DNA of 64,000 nucleotides from an uncultured Lachnospiraceae bacterium (GTDB taxonomy: Bacteria > Bacillota > Clostridia > Lachnospirales > Lachnospiraceae), in assembly GCA_910579805.1 (NCBI GenBank), contig CAJTWM010000008.1:1-64000 (forward strand), in the 5' to 3' direction. The notes under the pieces are model-generated. The model was given only the letters and a program-made list of their open reading frames with translations. It was not told the origin of the DNA and did not search any database. Shown here one piece after another: positions 24,731 through 33,955 of this stretch (its first letter is position 1; each line of letters opens with the position of its first letter). Position numbers and translations under genes: made by a program.

Positions 24731-25921
24731 AAAATGATATTCAGCCCCCATTTTCTTCAGGCCATACAATCCTAATCCCCTGTTCTCTCCTTTAAGGCTG
24801 TAACCCTTTTGAAACATTACCGTTATCTCTTTGGGCGATATGGTCGAAGAAATGTTGCGTACTTCTATCACGATCTGTTCCGCATCTTCGGTGATAGAAA
24901 CATATATTCTTTTCTCATCCGCCTTTTCCAAAGCGTCCATTGCATTGTTGATCAGGTTACCGATCAGCTCTACCATTTTAAACATCGGAAGGGAGGATCT
25001 CAGTTCCATACATTTTAATTCATATTCAACCGCGATTCCTCTTTTCTCTGCCTCTATAAATTTCCCGTATAAAAAGCCGATCAGGGCAAAGTCTCCCGCC
25101 TTTAACAGTTTCTCATACCGGTTGTCATAAGTGATCTCTTCGCAATACGATTTCTGACGTTCTACCAATTCTTCATAACTTTTGCATACTAAATGCTGAC
25201 TATAAATAGCGCTGATATGATTATTGAATTCATGCTGACGTAAACGGATCTCGGAGATCAGATTTTGATAAGAGGTTTCATATAGCTTATATGTCTGAAG
25301 TTCCATCTCCTTTTCCCTTGCTTTTAGTTTATATTTTTGCCAGCTTTCAGTCATAAGGCACATGACCAAGGTAGCCATCGCAGGAAATAAATATTCTTCT
25401 ATATATAAACCTTTGGATCTTTTTACCATATAAATGCAAATTAGTATAATACTGCACCCCAAAATCAACATACATCTCATAATGATATCATCCCGTTGAA
25501 AATAATAGGATACCCTCTTTAATCGTTCTTTTCTTGCTGATATAACGCAAATTGTAAGCATTACTGCATTTACACATAAAATATGTACTTCCTTATTAGC
25601 CCCTTCTCCCAAAATACAAGAAACAAGAAAGAAACTAAGCATCTGTAATCCACTTAGCAAAATAATATATAAAATGTTATTGACTATCAGCCTTTTCTTA
25701 TCTGTTCCAAATCTCCATATACAATAAAGTGCAATCAGTGGAAACATCAATTCCGAAGCGCCCACATTAATATACCCACTGTCAATACTCTGCATCAATA
25801 TAAGATCTACCGATATAAGAACGATCTCTTTATACCCTAGACGGTATTTCTCGCCATATAGCGCGTACAGGCAGACTATAATCGCCATAACTTCGACCAG
25901 CAAACTAATCCTATTTATCAT
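24644..25921 (-). CDS. agrC: AgrC-like GHKL sensor histidine kinase
   Basis: The 425-residue protein has about six hydrophobic segments in its first 200 residues, then a long helical linker and a GHKL kinase domain. The phospho-accepting His is in LRQHEFNNHISAI. The N box is ELIGNLINNAMDAL and the G box RGLGLYGLKKMG. It should bind the AgrD-derived peptide and phosphorylate the LytTR regulator just upstream, whose end it overlaps by 11 bases. Its last residues, about 29 codons, lie inside the second copy of the 110-bp duplication, but the ending FSFSVCL looks natural. Confidence 0.9.
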   Translation of the reverse strand: MINRISLLVEVMAIIVCLYALYGEKYRLGYKEIVLISVDLILMQSIDSGYINVGASELMFPLIALYCIWRFGTDKKRLIVNNILYIILLSGLQMLSFFLVSCILGEGANKEVHILCVNAVMLTICVISARKERLKRVSYYFQRDDIIMRCMLILGCSIILICIYMVKRSKGLYIEEYLFPAMATLVMCLMTESWQKYKLKAREKEMELQTYKLYETSYQNLISEIRLRQHEFNNHISAIYSQHLVCKSYEELVERQKSYCEEITYDNRYEKLLKAGDFALIGFLYGKFIEAEKRGIAVEYELKCMELRSSLPMFKMVELIGNLINNAMDALEKADEKRIYVSITEDAEQIVIEVRNISSTISPKEITVMFQKGYSLKGENRGLGLYGLKKMGAEYHFEIICGNVLIEAVNWFSFSVCLNKSDRIR

Positions 25922-26645
25922 ACCGAAACTCCATGCCCACCTTTTTCAAATAGGTACTGCCAATATTGATCGGCGATTCCACACCTCTCAGTTTAATGTA
26001 CCGGTTTGTAAAGTCGATGCTGTCCACATATTCTTTATTTATGACCATGCTCCGGCTGCATTGAAGCAGGTACGGATTATCCGCATCCTTCAATATCTGT
26101 TTCAGCGGCCTGTACGGAACTTCCATGATCTCGTTGCCTACCCTATGAAAATAGATCCTATGTCTGCTGTTTTCTATGTATAAGATTTCCGAGCATTTGA
26201 CGGAAAACAATATGCCTTCTCTACGAAAGAAAAGCACACCGTCCTCCTTCCTTCTGCTCGGAAAGCGCAATGCACGGTCCACTATCGTTTTTACTTTTTC
26301 GGAATCAAAAGGCTTTTCAAGATAATAAAAACAATGAAGTTCGCTATAAGCATATAATTTGGGGTCTTCTAATGAAGTGACAAAAATGATTGGAGTAAAT
26401 TCATATTTTTCAATGCTTCTTATTCTATCCGCAAACCGGATACCTGAAATATCTCCTCTGTCTTCAGGATTTAAAATAATATCTACTAAAAATAAATCGA
26501 TTGTATTTTCCAATACAGCTTCATATACGCCATCCATCGTACTAAATTCCATCACCTCTATTTCGGTGCTGATCTTCTTTACGATATCCGACAATACCTG
26601 CAGCGTACTGATATTGTCTTCAATGATGATCACTCTTTTGTACAT
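25911..26645 (-). CDS. agrA: AgrA-like LytTR response regulator
   Basis: The 244-residue protein has a receiver domain (IIIEDN pocket, phospho-Asp in FLVDIIL, Lys in YLEKPFDSEK) and a C-terminal LytTR DNA-binding domain (ILYIENSRHRIYFH, LQCSRSMVINKEYVDSID). This pairing is typical of AgrA-type regulators downstream of peptide pheromone kinases. The start at 26645 was preferred to one 24 bases upstream because AAAGAG lies five bases before it. It is the middle gene of an xre-agrA-agrC operon. Likely targets are agrBD and the boxes at 23344-23434. Confidence 0.92.
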   Translation of the reverse strand: MYKRVIIIEDNISTLQVLSDIVKKISTEIEVMEFSTMDGVYEAVLENTIDLFLVDIILNPEDRGDISGIRFADRIRSIEKYEFTPIIFVTSLEDPKLYAYSELHCFYYLEKPFDSEKVKTIVDRALRFPSRRKEDGVLFFRREGILFSVKCSEILYIENSRHRIYFHRVGNEIMEVPYRPLKQILKDADNPYLLQCSRSMVINKEYVDSIDFTNRYIKLRGVESPINIGSTYLKKVGMEFRYDK

Positions 26646-26683
26646 TAAAACTCTTTGTTCTTCTCCCATTTATTACATTTTAC

Positions 26684-27364
26684 TTACAGCATCGTTCTCA
26701 TATAACGGACAAATTCTAACATGATCTTCTTTTCCTTCGATGTAAGCATACTCCATATCTGTTTGATCAGCAAAAGCCTTCTGTCGTAAAAATTCAGAAA
26801 CAGCATTGGCCGGTATCCCGACATATCATAAAAACCCAATAACATTTCCGCATCGGGATAACGGACTTCCCTTTCCAGCTCTCTATATTTCTTAATACCT
26901 ACTCCCAGCTTTTCCGCCATAGCTATCTGCGTCAGATCCATTCGCTGTCTGACAAAATAAATCATGGAAAAACGCCGCCATGATTTCAGCATGGCTTCTA
27001 ACAGAATCAAATTTTCCTGCACCTTCTTTTTAGGCGTATAATACTTTCCCGCCCTTTCTATCATGATTTCTGCACAAAGTTTCATAATAAATTCTTTCTC
27101 TTTCCCTTCTCCAAAGCTGTCAAATGCTTCTTCCAGCTCTGTCTTCCCGCTGTCAAACTCGTCTCCGGTGATAATATAATCTATATTCCATCCCGACTGC
27201 AGCAAAATATTTAAATTCCTGCCCGTTAGTTTCGTCACGCCGTTTTCCAGATAAGAGTACTGTTCCTGACTGATGTCCATCTTCTCCGCAAGTTGGATCT
27301 GCGTCATCCCTATCCGCTTTCTGTAGGCCGCAAGCCGCCTAAGCACATCCTGATAATTACTCAT
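26684..27364 (-). CDS. Double helix-turn-helix (XRE-like) regulator of the agr island
   Basis: The 226-residue protein has two XRE-type HTH units. The N-terminal one is RRLAAYRKRIGMTQIQLAEKM with ISQEQYSYLENGVTKL. The second, at about residues 140-175, is FVRQRMDLTQIAMAEKLGVGIKKYRELER. No ligand domain is obvious; the segment between is helical and charged. GGAG lies nine bases before the ATG at 27364. It is the first gene of the operon with agrA and agrC, 38 bases apart, so it probably controls the locus. Two HTHs in one chain may allow binding to two half-sites without dimerising. Confidence 0.8.
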   Translation of the reverse strand: MSNYQDVLRRLAAYRKRIGMTQIQLAEKMDISQEQYSYLENGVTKLTGRNLNILLQSGWNIDYIITGDEFDSGKTELEEAFDSFGEGKEKEFIMKLCAEIMIERAGKYYTPKKKVQENLILLEAMLKSWRRFSMIYFVRQRMDLTQIAMAEKLGVGIKKYRELEREVRYPDAEMLLGFYDMSGYRPMLFLNFYDRRLLLIKQIWSMLTSKEKKIMLEFVRYMRTML

Positions 27365-27476
27365 ATACATAGTCTCCATGCCGTTCTTTATAGTCAAATC
27401 ATGTTATAAGTAAATTCTAATGTAATATAGGCATGCCCATTTAGGGCTGTTTCTTTATATTAGCCGTTAATATAGA

Positions 27477-27527
27477 AAAAATCCTAAAATAACGGTATAA
27501 TCAAACCGATATTCTAGGATTTTGTAC
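27477..27527 (-). terminator. Terminator after the DHH phosphoesterase gene
   Basis: On the minus strand AAATCCTAGAATATCGGT pairs imperfectly with ACCGTTATTTTAGGATTT and six T follow. It separates the purine/DHH transcript from the agr island. Confidence 0.8.
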
Positions 27528-27575
27528 TCTATGTCCTATTTTTTCTGCAATATCAAGCCATGATCTTTCTGTCGG

Positions 27576-29102
27576 TCAACAGGCCGATTCCTCACACGGC
27601 TCATAAGTCTTTCCAAACGCATCCTGTTCCACAACATAGATATCATGCCTATCGTCGCACCGTACTACCAAATAGTCTCCCTTCTTTCCGAGCATATAAC
27701 GTTCTCCTCCCCATGTGGTAAATACCTTTACCATCCGGTCGATCTGCTTCGCATATATGCTGGTCTTTCCGTTTGTGATGCAAGTACCCGCGCAGCTCGT
27801 CAAAAATCTGGTCTCTCCGTCCATACGGTTTTTAATGGTAGGCACATACTCCGTGTCCGAAGCATTGTCCTGCAAGTCATAGGGCTTATCTATGATCTGA
27901 TAAGATTTTTCAAACCTATCTTTCGTGCTGGGATATACTTCTCCTTTTACCCCTATCATGATATACAGCTCCGGCTCCACCGTCATATCCACATCCCCTT
28001 CTAAAGTACGGACAGTGATCGGCGTACTGACCGGAAGAATATCTGCCGCTCTTACAAATCCAAGGGGAATCTTTTTCTTCACATATCTTGCCATCCCCGT
28101 CACATCTATCTCACATTGATCCGCATAGATTACTTCGGTATTGTCAAAATACTCGTTCATCCTTTCGCTGAAATAAGCTTCGGAATGCAGGGTCGGATAA
28201 TATTCCTCATAAAGTTTCTTACTGATAAATCCGCCCGCTTTCTCCATATGGCCGCCGCCCGAACCGATCCTTTCGCTGACGAACGCCGCAAGCTCGCTGG
28301 CATTCACTTCCTTGATACAGCTCCTTACTGAAAATTTGTACCCGTCGTTGATCTCGTTATAAACGATGCAGGACCAAACCTCGTCCACCTGTATGAGAAA
28401 ATCGCTGATCATGCCAAGGATATTGGGGTCGCACGGTTTTGACCGGATAATCGCATACTTATGGTCGTCATTGTAAATATAACGTATCATTGCGATCCCT
28501 GCCACTTCCAGCTCTGCAAGGCTTAAGTTGGAATTGCGGAACAGCCTGATCATGCTCATATTGCAGGTAAGCGCATCCCGCATATCCATATCTAACGGGT
28601 TGTAGATCTCCGCAAACTGATTCGTATCCGAATACAGTCCGTAATACAGAGCCGTTCCAAGTATGCTGTCCTCCTCTACCGGAAACTCTTCCGCTTTCAT
28701 CATCTTCCATACGAGCGTGGAGCAGCTCCCGAGGGAAGAATTGATCTCTTTTAATTCCAGATTCGGTATTTCGATCTGGTGATGGTCGATCACGGCTACC
28801 CGCTCCGCTTTCAGCCTTGTCACATTTCCCGCGCCGTACTGACAGTCTACCGTAATAAGCAGTCCGTCTATATACGGCTCCGTATCTTCCAAGTAAAAAA
28901 TCGGAATCTCCAGCTTGTCCACCATCAGTTTTAAATTGGCCTTGTGAATCCTGTTTTTCCCACTGTAAATAAGTCTGGTATTTTTCCCCTTGCTTTTAAA
29001 ATAAGTATATAATCCGAATCCCGCGCCGATCGTATCCGCATCCGGATTGTCATGGCACTGGATCGTAACCGAATCATACTTTTCCAAATCCGCTAATCTC
29101 AT
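27576..29102 (-). CDS. DHH/DHHA1 phosphoesterase
   Basis: The 508-residue cytoplasmic protein has a DHH domain (HDNPDADTIGAG near residue 17, VDCQYG, AVIDHHQIE) and a DHHA1 domain with the substrate-binding GSGGGHMEKAGGF near residue 285. Such enzymes cut nanoRNA, pAp or cyclic dinucleotides. The extra C-terminal 170 residues (RAADILPVSTPITVRT, GGERYMLGKKGDYLVV) are not part of a standard NrnA and give no clue I recognise. GGGGGG precedes the ATG at 29102. It follows the AICAR transformylase by 18 bases. The substrate is unknown. Confidence 0.88.
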   Translation of the reverse strand: MRLADLEKYDSVTIQCHDNPDADTIGAGFGLYTYFKSKGKNTRLIYSGKNRIHKANLKLMVDKLEIPIFYLEDTEPYIDGLLITVDCQYGAGNVTRLKAERVAVIDHHQIEIPNLELKEINSSLGSCSTLVWKMMKAEEFPVEEDSILGTALYYGLYSDTNQFAEIYNPLDMDMRDALTCNMSMIRLFRNSNLSLAELEVAGIAMIRYIYNDDHKYAIIRSKPCDPNILGMISDFLIQVDEVWSCIVYNEINDGYKFSVRSCIKEVNASELAAFVSERIGSGGGHMEKAGGFISKKLYEEYYPTLHSEAYFSERMNEYFDNTEVIYADQCEIDVTGMARYVKKKIPLGFVRAADILPVSTPITVRTLEGDVDMTVEPELYIMIGVKGEVYPSTKDRFEKSYQIIDKPYDLQDNASDTEYVPTIKNRMDGETRFLTSCAGTCITNGKTSIYAKQIDRMVKVFTTWGGERYMLGKKGDYLVVRCDDRHDIYVVEQDAFGKTYEPCEESAC

Positions 29103-29120
29103 GAATTCCCCCCGCTTTTA

Positions 29121-30299
29121 TCAATGATGGAACAAACGGATACCCGTAAACGCCATCACCATATTATATTTATTGCAGCACTCGATCACCAGATCGTCCC
29201 TCACCGATCCGCCCGGCTGCGCAATATAGTTTACGCCGCTCTTATGCGCTCTCTCAATATTATCGGAAAACGGGAAGAAGGCGTCGGAACCGAGCGTAAC
29301 TCCCTGCAGCTTATCGAGCCACGCTCTTTTTTCTTCCCTCGTAAATACAGGTGGTTTAACCTTAAAGGTCTTTTCCCACACGCCGTCTGCCAGTACGTCC
29401 ATATATTCCTCTCCGATATAAACATCGATCGCATTATCCCTGTCGGCACGGCCAAGCGTGTCCACAAAGGAAAGCCCAAGAACCTGCGGGGCCTGACGTA
29501 AAAACCAGTTATCCGCCTTATTTCCCGCCAGTCTGGTGCAATGTACGCGGGACTGCTGTCCGGCGCCGATCCCGATGGCCTGACCGTCCTTCACAAAACA
29601 TACGGAATTGGACTGGGTATATTTCAAAGTGATCAACGAGATATTCATATCGATCAGCGCGGCCTCGGGAAGTTCCTTATTCTCCGTAACGATATTGGAT
29701 AAAAGTTCTCCGTTGATATCCAGTTCATTGCGGCCCTGCTCAAAGGTAATCCCGTATACCTGCTTTCTTTCCAGTTCCGCCGGCACATATTTTTCGTCTA
29801 TCTGAATAATATTATAATTTCCCTTTTTCTTCGCCTTTAACAGTTCCATAGCCTCGTCCGTGTAGCCCGGCGCGATCACGCCGTCGGAAACCTCTCTCTT
29901 GATCAGTTTTGCCGTATCCTCATCGCAGACATCGGACAAGGCGATAAAATCGCCGAAAGAAGACATCCTGTCTGCGCCTCTTGCCCTTGCATATGCGCAG
30001 GCAAGGGGAGACAGTTCTCCCAGATCGTCCACCCAGTAAATCTTTGCCAGCGTATCCGAAAGCGGCAGTCCTACCGCCGCCCCTGCCGGCGATACATGCT
30101 TAAAAGAAGCCGCCGCCGGAAGTCCTGTCGCCGCTTTTAATTCTTTCACAAGCTGCCAGCCGTTAAATGCGTCCAAAAAATTGATATATCCGGGTTTTCC
30201 GTTCAATACCTGTACAGGCAGGTCGCTGCCGTCTTCCATAAAGATTCTGGAAGGTTTCTGATTGGGGTTACAGCCGTATTTTAATTCGATCTCATTCAT
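29121..30299 (-). CDS. Stand-alone AICAR transformylase
   Basis: The 392-residue protein corresponds to the AICAR formyltransferase domain of PurH, which moves a formyl group from 10-formyl-tetrahydrofolate to AICAR. It lacks the N-terminal IMP cyclohydrolase domain. Typical parts are ELKYGCNPNQKP at the start, ASFKHVSPAGAAVG with the catalytic Lys-His, KYTQSNSVCFVKDGQ, and GIGAGQQSRVHCTRLAG. The missing step is supplied by the gene just upstream. This split layout is known in Clostridia. AAAGGAG lies 13 bases before the ATG. Confidence 0.95.
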   Translation of the reverse strand: MNEIELKYGCNPNQKPSRIFMEDGSDLPVQVLNGKPGYINFLDAFNGWQLVKELKAATGLPAAASFKHVSPAGAAVGLPLSDTLAKIYWVDDLGELSPLACAYARARGADRMSSFGDFIALSDVCDEDTAKLIKREVSDGVIAPGYTDEAMELLKAKKKGNYNIIQIDEKYVPAELERKQVYGITFEQGRNELDINGELLSNIVTENKELPEAALIDMNISLITLKYTQSNSVCFVKDGQAIGIGAGQQSRVHCTRLAGNKADNWFLRQAPQVLGLSFVDTLGRADRDNAIDVYIGEEYMDVLADGVWEKTFKVKPPVFTREEKRAWLDKLQGVTLGSDAFFPFSDNIERAHKSGVNYIAQPGGSVRDDLVIECCNKYNMVMAFTGIRLFHH

Positions 30300-30406
30300 A
30301 CTTATTTTTTATCTCCTTTACTTCTTTTTTCTTCGTTGCCTGATCCGTGTTTCACGCCTGCAGACACAGCTTTTTTGTTCCTTTGTTTCCCATCCGCCCG
30401 ATTCTT

Positions 30407-31120
30407 TTACCGGTTTTTATTTATGATCTTCGTTTCATATTTTCCTGTTGCAATGTCTATGAATCTGACAAACAAAGAAACTTTATTTTCTTCGTTTAAG
30501 CTTTCCCAGAGCATATTGGCAAAGCTCTCCATATCGTCCGGAATCGAAACCAGCTTAGGCTCTCCTTCAAAGCTTGGAAGAGGATTGCCGTCATGCATAT
30601 AAGTATGGATAAAATGCCCTTCGCCCGCCGCCGGATTTTCATAAGCGAACGTATATCTGTTACATCCTTCCGGACTGCCGTTATTGCTCTTTAAAATGGA
30701 CATTGCATAATTGTATTGTCCGTCTCCCATATGCAGGATACCGGAAATGCGGGGCGTAAAATTGGGGCCGTCCGGCTCAAACTCCCGGCTGCGCAGCGAC
30801 TGTTCAAAGGTCAGCTGCCTGTCCATACCTTCATATATGGTATCGGTCTGGTCGCCGTTTGTTACGATCGTCTTATTGCCGAGGACCCTGACCGGCGCAT
30901 AAATGACCAGACTCGGATCTTCTAATTTTGCTGGATCGAATGCCTGTGTACGGATCCCTTCCCCCTCTTCCACAAAAATACGGTTTCTGCTGTTTACGCT
31001 CCTTCCCATGATAAAGTAAGCGATCACGGCTTTCGTGCCGTCCCCGGATTTACCGATCACGATCCCTCTTCCGGGATAGGCGTTCTCTTTCAGTTCTTTT
31101 TCCAATGATAACTTTTCCAT
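30407..31120 (-). CDS. IMP cyclohydrolase, PurO-like
   Basis: The 237-residue protein resembles the archaeal-type IMP cyclohydrolase family (PurO), which closes the purine ring from FAICAR. Segments that suggest this are YPGRGIVIGKSGDG, AVIAYFIMGRSVNSRNRIF, APVRVLGNKTIVTNGDQTDTIY and FTPRISGILHMGDG. The start at 31120 was chosen because AGAGGAAAG sits directly before it; the reading frame is open for 42 codons upstream without a better site. The AICAR transformylase follows 107 bases later, so the last two steps of IMP synthesis are adjacent. Confidence 0.92.
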   Translation of the reverse strand: MEKLSLEKELKENAYPGRGIVIGKSGDGTKAVIAYFIMGRSVNSRNRIFVEEGEGIRTQAFDPAKLEDPSLVIYAPVRVLGNKTIVTNGDQTDTIYEGMDRQLTFEQSLRSREFEPDGPNFTPRISGILHMGDGQYNYAMSILKSNNGSPEGCNRYTFAYENPAAGEGHFIHTYMHDGNPLPSFEGEPKLVSIPDDMESFANMLWESLNEENKVSLFVRFIDIATGKYETKIINKNR

Positions 31121-31212
31121 CTTTCCTCTTTTCTGCGCGGCTTTTCCCAATTTATCAGTCTGCATATGATCCGGTTTGCGCCGCCGCACAAACGCAAACT
31201 TACGGTATACCG

Positions 31213-33888
31213 TTATCTTCTTCTTTTTTTCTTCTGTTTTTGGCAATATTTTCTTTCAAACTGGTATCTGGGCATGGGGCGGTCAAAATAATATCCCTGT
31301 ATCATGCTGATTTTCATGCCCTCCAATACTTTATACTGTTCTTTCGTTTCAATTCCTTCCACGCACAGATTCACGTCGATCGCGTCGGCAAGATCGCTTA
31401 CCATTTTGATAAAGGACTGGGAATATGCGTCTTCCGCCAGATCCTTTACAAAACTTTGGTCCACCTTGATCACGTCGAAAGGAATCTCCCTGATGTGGTT
31501 TAACGAAGAATATCCTGTACCGAAATCATCCAGCGCGATCCTGACGCCAAGCTTCTTGATATTTCCAAGAATCTCCTTCATTCTCTTCATATCGTTGATG
31601 GCAAGGCTTTCCGTCACTTCCAGCGTAAGATTTTGAGGATTGATCCCCGTTTCTACAATCGTCTTTGAAACAATATCCACAATATCCGGCTGTAAAAGCT
31701 GGATCACCGAAAGGTTGACATTGACTTTAAAATAGGGATGTCCGTTGTCGTTCCACTCTTTACAAGCGGCACAGGCCGTTTTCAGCACATAGTTTCCGAT
31801 CGGGTTGATCAATCCCAAATATTCCGCAAGCGGAATAAACTCCGACGGCGCGATAAATCCCATCTTGGCGCTGTTCCACCGTATCAGCGCCTCCGCTCCG
31901 GCACAGGGCGTCCCCGGTTTTTGGATATCTATGATAGGTTGGAAATAGACTTCAAATTCCTCGTACCCTTTCGCCGTGGCATCCCGCATATTCTTTTCCA
32001 TATCAAGGCGTTTGCTCACGCCGTTCGAAAGCCCGTCGGTGTAATTCGTGATCTGGTTCTTACCGGACTTTTTCGCCTCATACATGGCGATATCCGCCTT
32101 CACGATCAGATCGTGCACGCTCTCTCCTGCTTCCGGATAATTCACGATCCCCATGCTCATCGTACAATAATAATCCGCATTTTTTAAATACCAGGGTTTA
32201 CTGAAAATATTCTGGATCTCGTCTATGATCTCTTTAAACCGGGGATAACTTTCCGGCGGTATAATGATCACAAATTCGTCCCCGCCCATCCGGTAACAAC
32301 TGTTCTGGATCCCCTCGATATTTTTCAGGTTGTTGGAGATCGCCTTTAACAGTACATCCCCGTACTGATGGCCTAGCCCGTCGTTGATATGCTTGAAATC
32401 ATCCAGATCCATATAAAGCAGCGCGCCCGTCGTATGGTTCTTTTTCGCATTGTCGATATGGGACGCCAGATCCCTCTCGCAACACATCCTGTTATAAAGC
32501 CCGGTCAGAAAATCCGTATACGCCTGCTGCTCCATCTTACGCTGATAGATCTTTGTTTCCGTAATATCATACAGACAAAACAGCTCTGCCTGTCTGCCGT
32601 CTACCCATGCGATATTCGTATAGAAAAGATCGTACCACTGCTGCAGTATTTTGTAATATATTTCCGTGCTGCCCGTTTCTTTTTGTCTGGCGATGCCTTT
32701 ATCCAAAAACTGATCCAGTATCCCCATTGAAATTTCCGTTGCGAAATTATCTTTCAGGCTCCTGTTGGCAAAAAGTTCTTCCCTCGTTTTCAGGTCGCGC
32801 ACATAAACGCCGCAGATCAGATTATCCAATATCGCCTCTAACGCCGTATGGGAACTTGCCAGCGAATTTTTCTGTACCTGACGCTGTACCACGCTCTGCA
32901 AAAGCTTGGCGGCGTCTCTGATAAACTTGATCTCCTCAACCTGCCAGATCCGTTCTTTGCAATCCATCATACATAGATATCTGTCCGTCTTTCCCTGCAA
33001 AGTGATGGGAAAGACCGTAAGCGCTTTTATTCCATGCTTTGTAAGCTCCGCGCCTGCCTCCGTGGCCTCAAAGGAATCGGAAGAAATCACGATCGGTTTA
33101 TCCTGATTTAAAAAAGGAAATGCGGCTAACCCCTTCGTTTTATCAAAGAATGAAATGATCCCGTCCTTACACCACTCTCCGACCACGTCCATCGTTCCGT
33201 TTTCCCTCTCCAGACAAAGGAACTGGGCGCTGCTCACATCCAAATGCCTGCCTGTGATCTGCAGCGTCTCGCTGATAATATCTTCCATCACGGCGTCGCT
33301 GTCCAAAAGCTGCACCACTTTTGTCGTTGCTTCGATCCTCTTTAGCGACTGCCCCATTTCATTTTCGGAATTACGGCTTCTGACGCTTTCCGCCCTTGCA
33401 TTGACAAGGGATATCTGATTTTCCAATATCACATAACTGGTATCCCTTAAAACATCCAGAACATGATAGAACTTCTTCTCGCTCACCCTCGTTGCGATCC
33501 GTTCCGTCCTAGCGCCAAATTCCTTTGCATCCTGCTCCGTTAAAATACCGCACACCACCCATGTGACCAAATGGTTTTCATCGATCCTTATAGCCACCGC
33601 GGCAATCTTCATGTCCGCATATTCCGTATCCTCTACGGCCTGTTCCTCTAAAGAACCAACCTGCACGCGATCGATCAATTCCCTGATCTGATCCTCATTC
33701 AGATACTCCAAGACTCTCTCGGCCTCTTCTTTATGCCCCGATATTCTTGTAACCGGACGTCCCTCTTTGTCCACTCCATAGGCAAACACATCCGTCACTT
33801 CACAGAACCGGTCCGCTAGTCTTTGCACATGTTCTAATCCCATGATTTCTTTTAATGAGAAATCACCTTCAATCTTCTGTTCCCTCAT
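31213..33888 (-). CDS. Cyclic-di-GMP protein with GGDEF and EAL domains
   Basis: The 891-residue protein has four parts. About 1-150 resembles a PocR-type sensor (FSLKEIMGLEHVQRLADRF) without the usual cysteines. About 190-335 looks like GAF, and 350-460 like PAS. GGDEF follows with an intact YRMGGDEFVI, then EAL with AEALIRW and the metal-site DDFGTGYSSL. Both enzyme signatures look active, so it may make and break cyclic-di-GMP depending on signal. It has no membrane segment. The guaB terminator lies just upstream. The end KKKRRR is very basic. Confidence 0.93.
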   Translation of the reverse strand: MREQKIEGDFSLKEIMGLEHVQRLADRFCEVTDVFAYGVDKEGRPVTRISGHKEEAERVLEYLNEDQIRELIDRVQVGSLEEQAVEDTEYADMKIAAVAIRIDENHLVTWVVCGILTEQDAKEFGARTERIATRVSEKKFYHVLDVLRDTSYVILENQISLVNARAESVRSRNSENEMGQSLKRIEATTKVVQLLDSDAVMEDIISETLQITGRHLDVSSAQFLCLERENGTMDVVGEWCKDGIISFFDKTKGLAAFPFLNQDKPIVISSDSFEATEAGAELTKHGIKALTVFPITLQGKTDRYLCMMDCKERIWQVEEIKFIRDAAKLLQSVVQRQVQKNSLASSHTALEAILDNLICGVYVRDLKTREELFANRSLKDNFATEISMGILDQFLDKGIARQKETGSTEIYYKILQQWYDLFYTNIAWVDGRQAELFCLYDITETKIYQRKMEQQAYTDFLTGLYNRMCCERDLASHIDNAKKNHTTGALLYMDLDDFKHINDGLGHQYGDVLLKAISNNLKNIEGIQNSCYRMGGDEFVIIIPPESYPRFKEIIDEIQNIFSKPWYLKNADYYCTMSMGIVNYPEAGESVHDLIVKADIAMYEAKKSGKNQITNYTDGLSNGVSKRLDMEKNMRDATAKGYEEFEVYFQPIIDIQKPGTPCAGAEALIRWNSAKMGFIAPSEFIPLAEYLGLINPIGNYVLKTACAACKEWNDNGHPYFKVNVNLSVIQLLQPDIVDIVSKTIVETGINPQNLTLEVTESLAINDMKRMKEILGNIKKLGVRIALDDFGTGYSSLNHIREIPFDVIKVDQSFVKDLAEDAYSQSFIKMVSDLADAIDVNLCVEGIETKEQYKVLEGMKISMIQGYYFDRPMPRYQFERKYCQKQKKKRRR

Positions 33889-33895
33889 CTCTCTC

Positions 33896-33944
33896 TTTTA
33901 AAAAGGACGGTACGCCTCCCACTCCTATACTGTACCGTCCTTTT
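33896..33944. terminator. Bidirectional terminator after guaB
   Basis: AAAAGGACGGTAC (33901-33913) pairs with GTACCGTCCTTTT (33932-33944). T-rich runs lie on both sides. On the minus strand it ends the guaB transcript. Confidence 0.88.
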
Positions 33945-33955
33945 TTACTCCCTTT

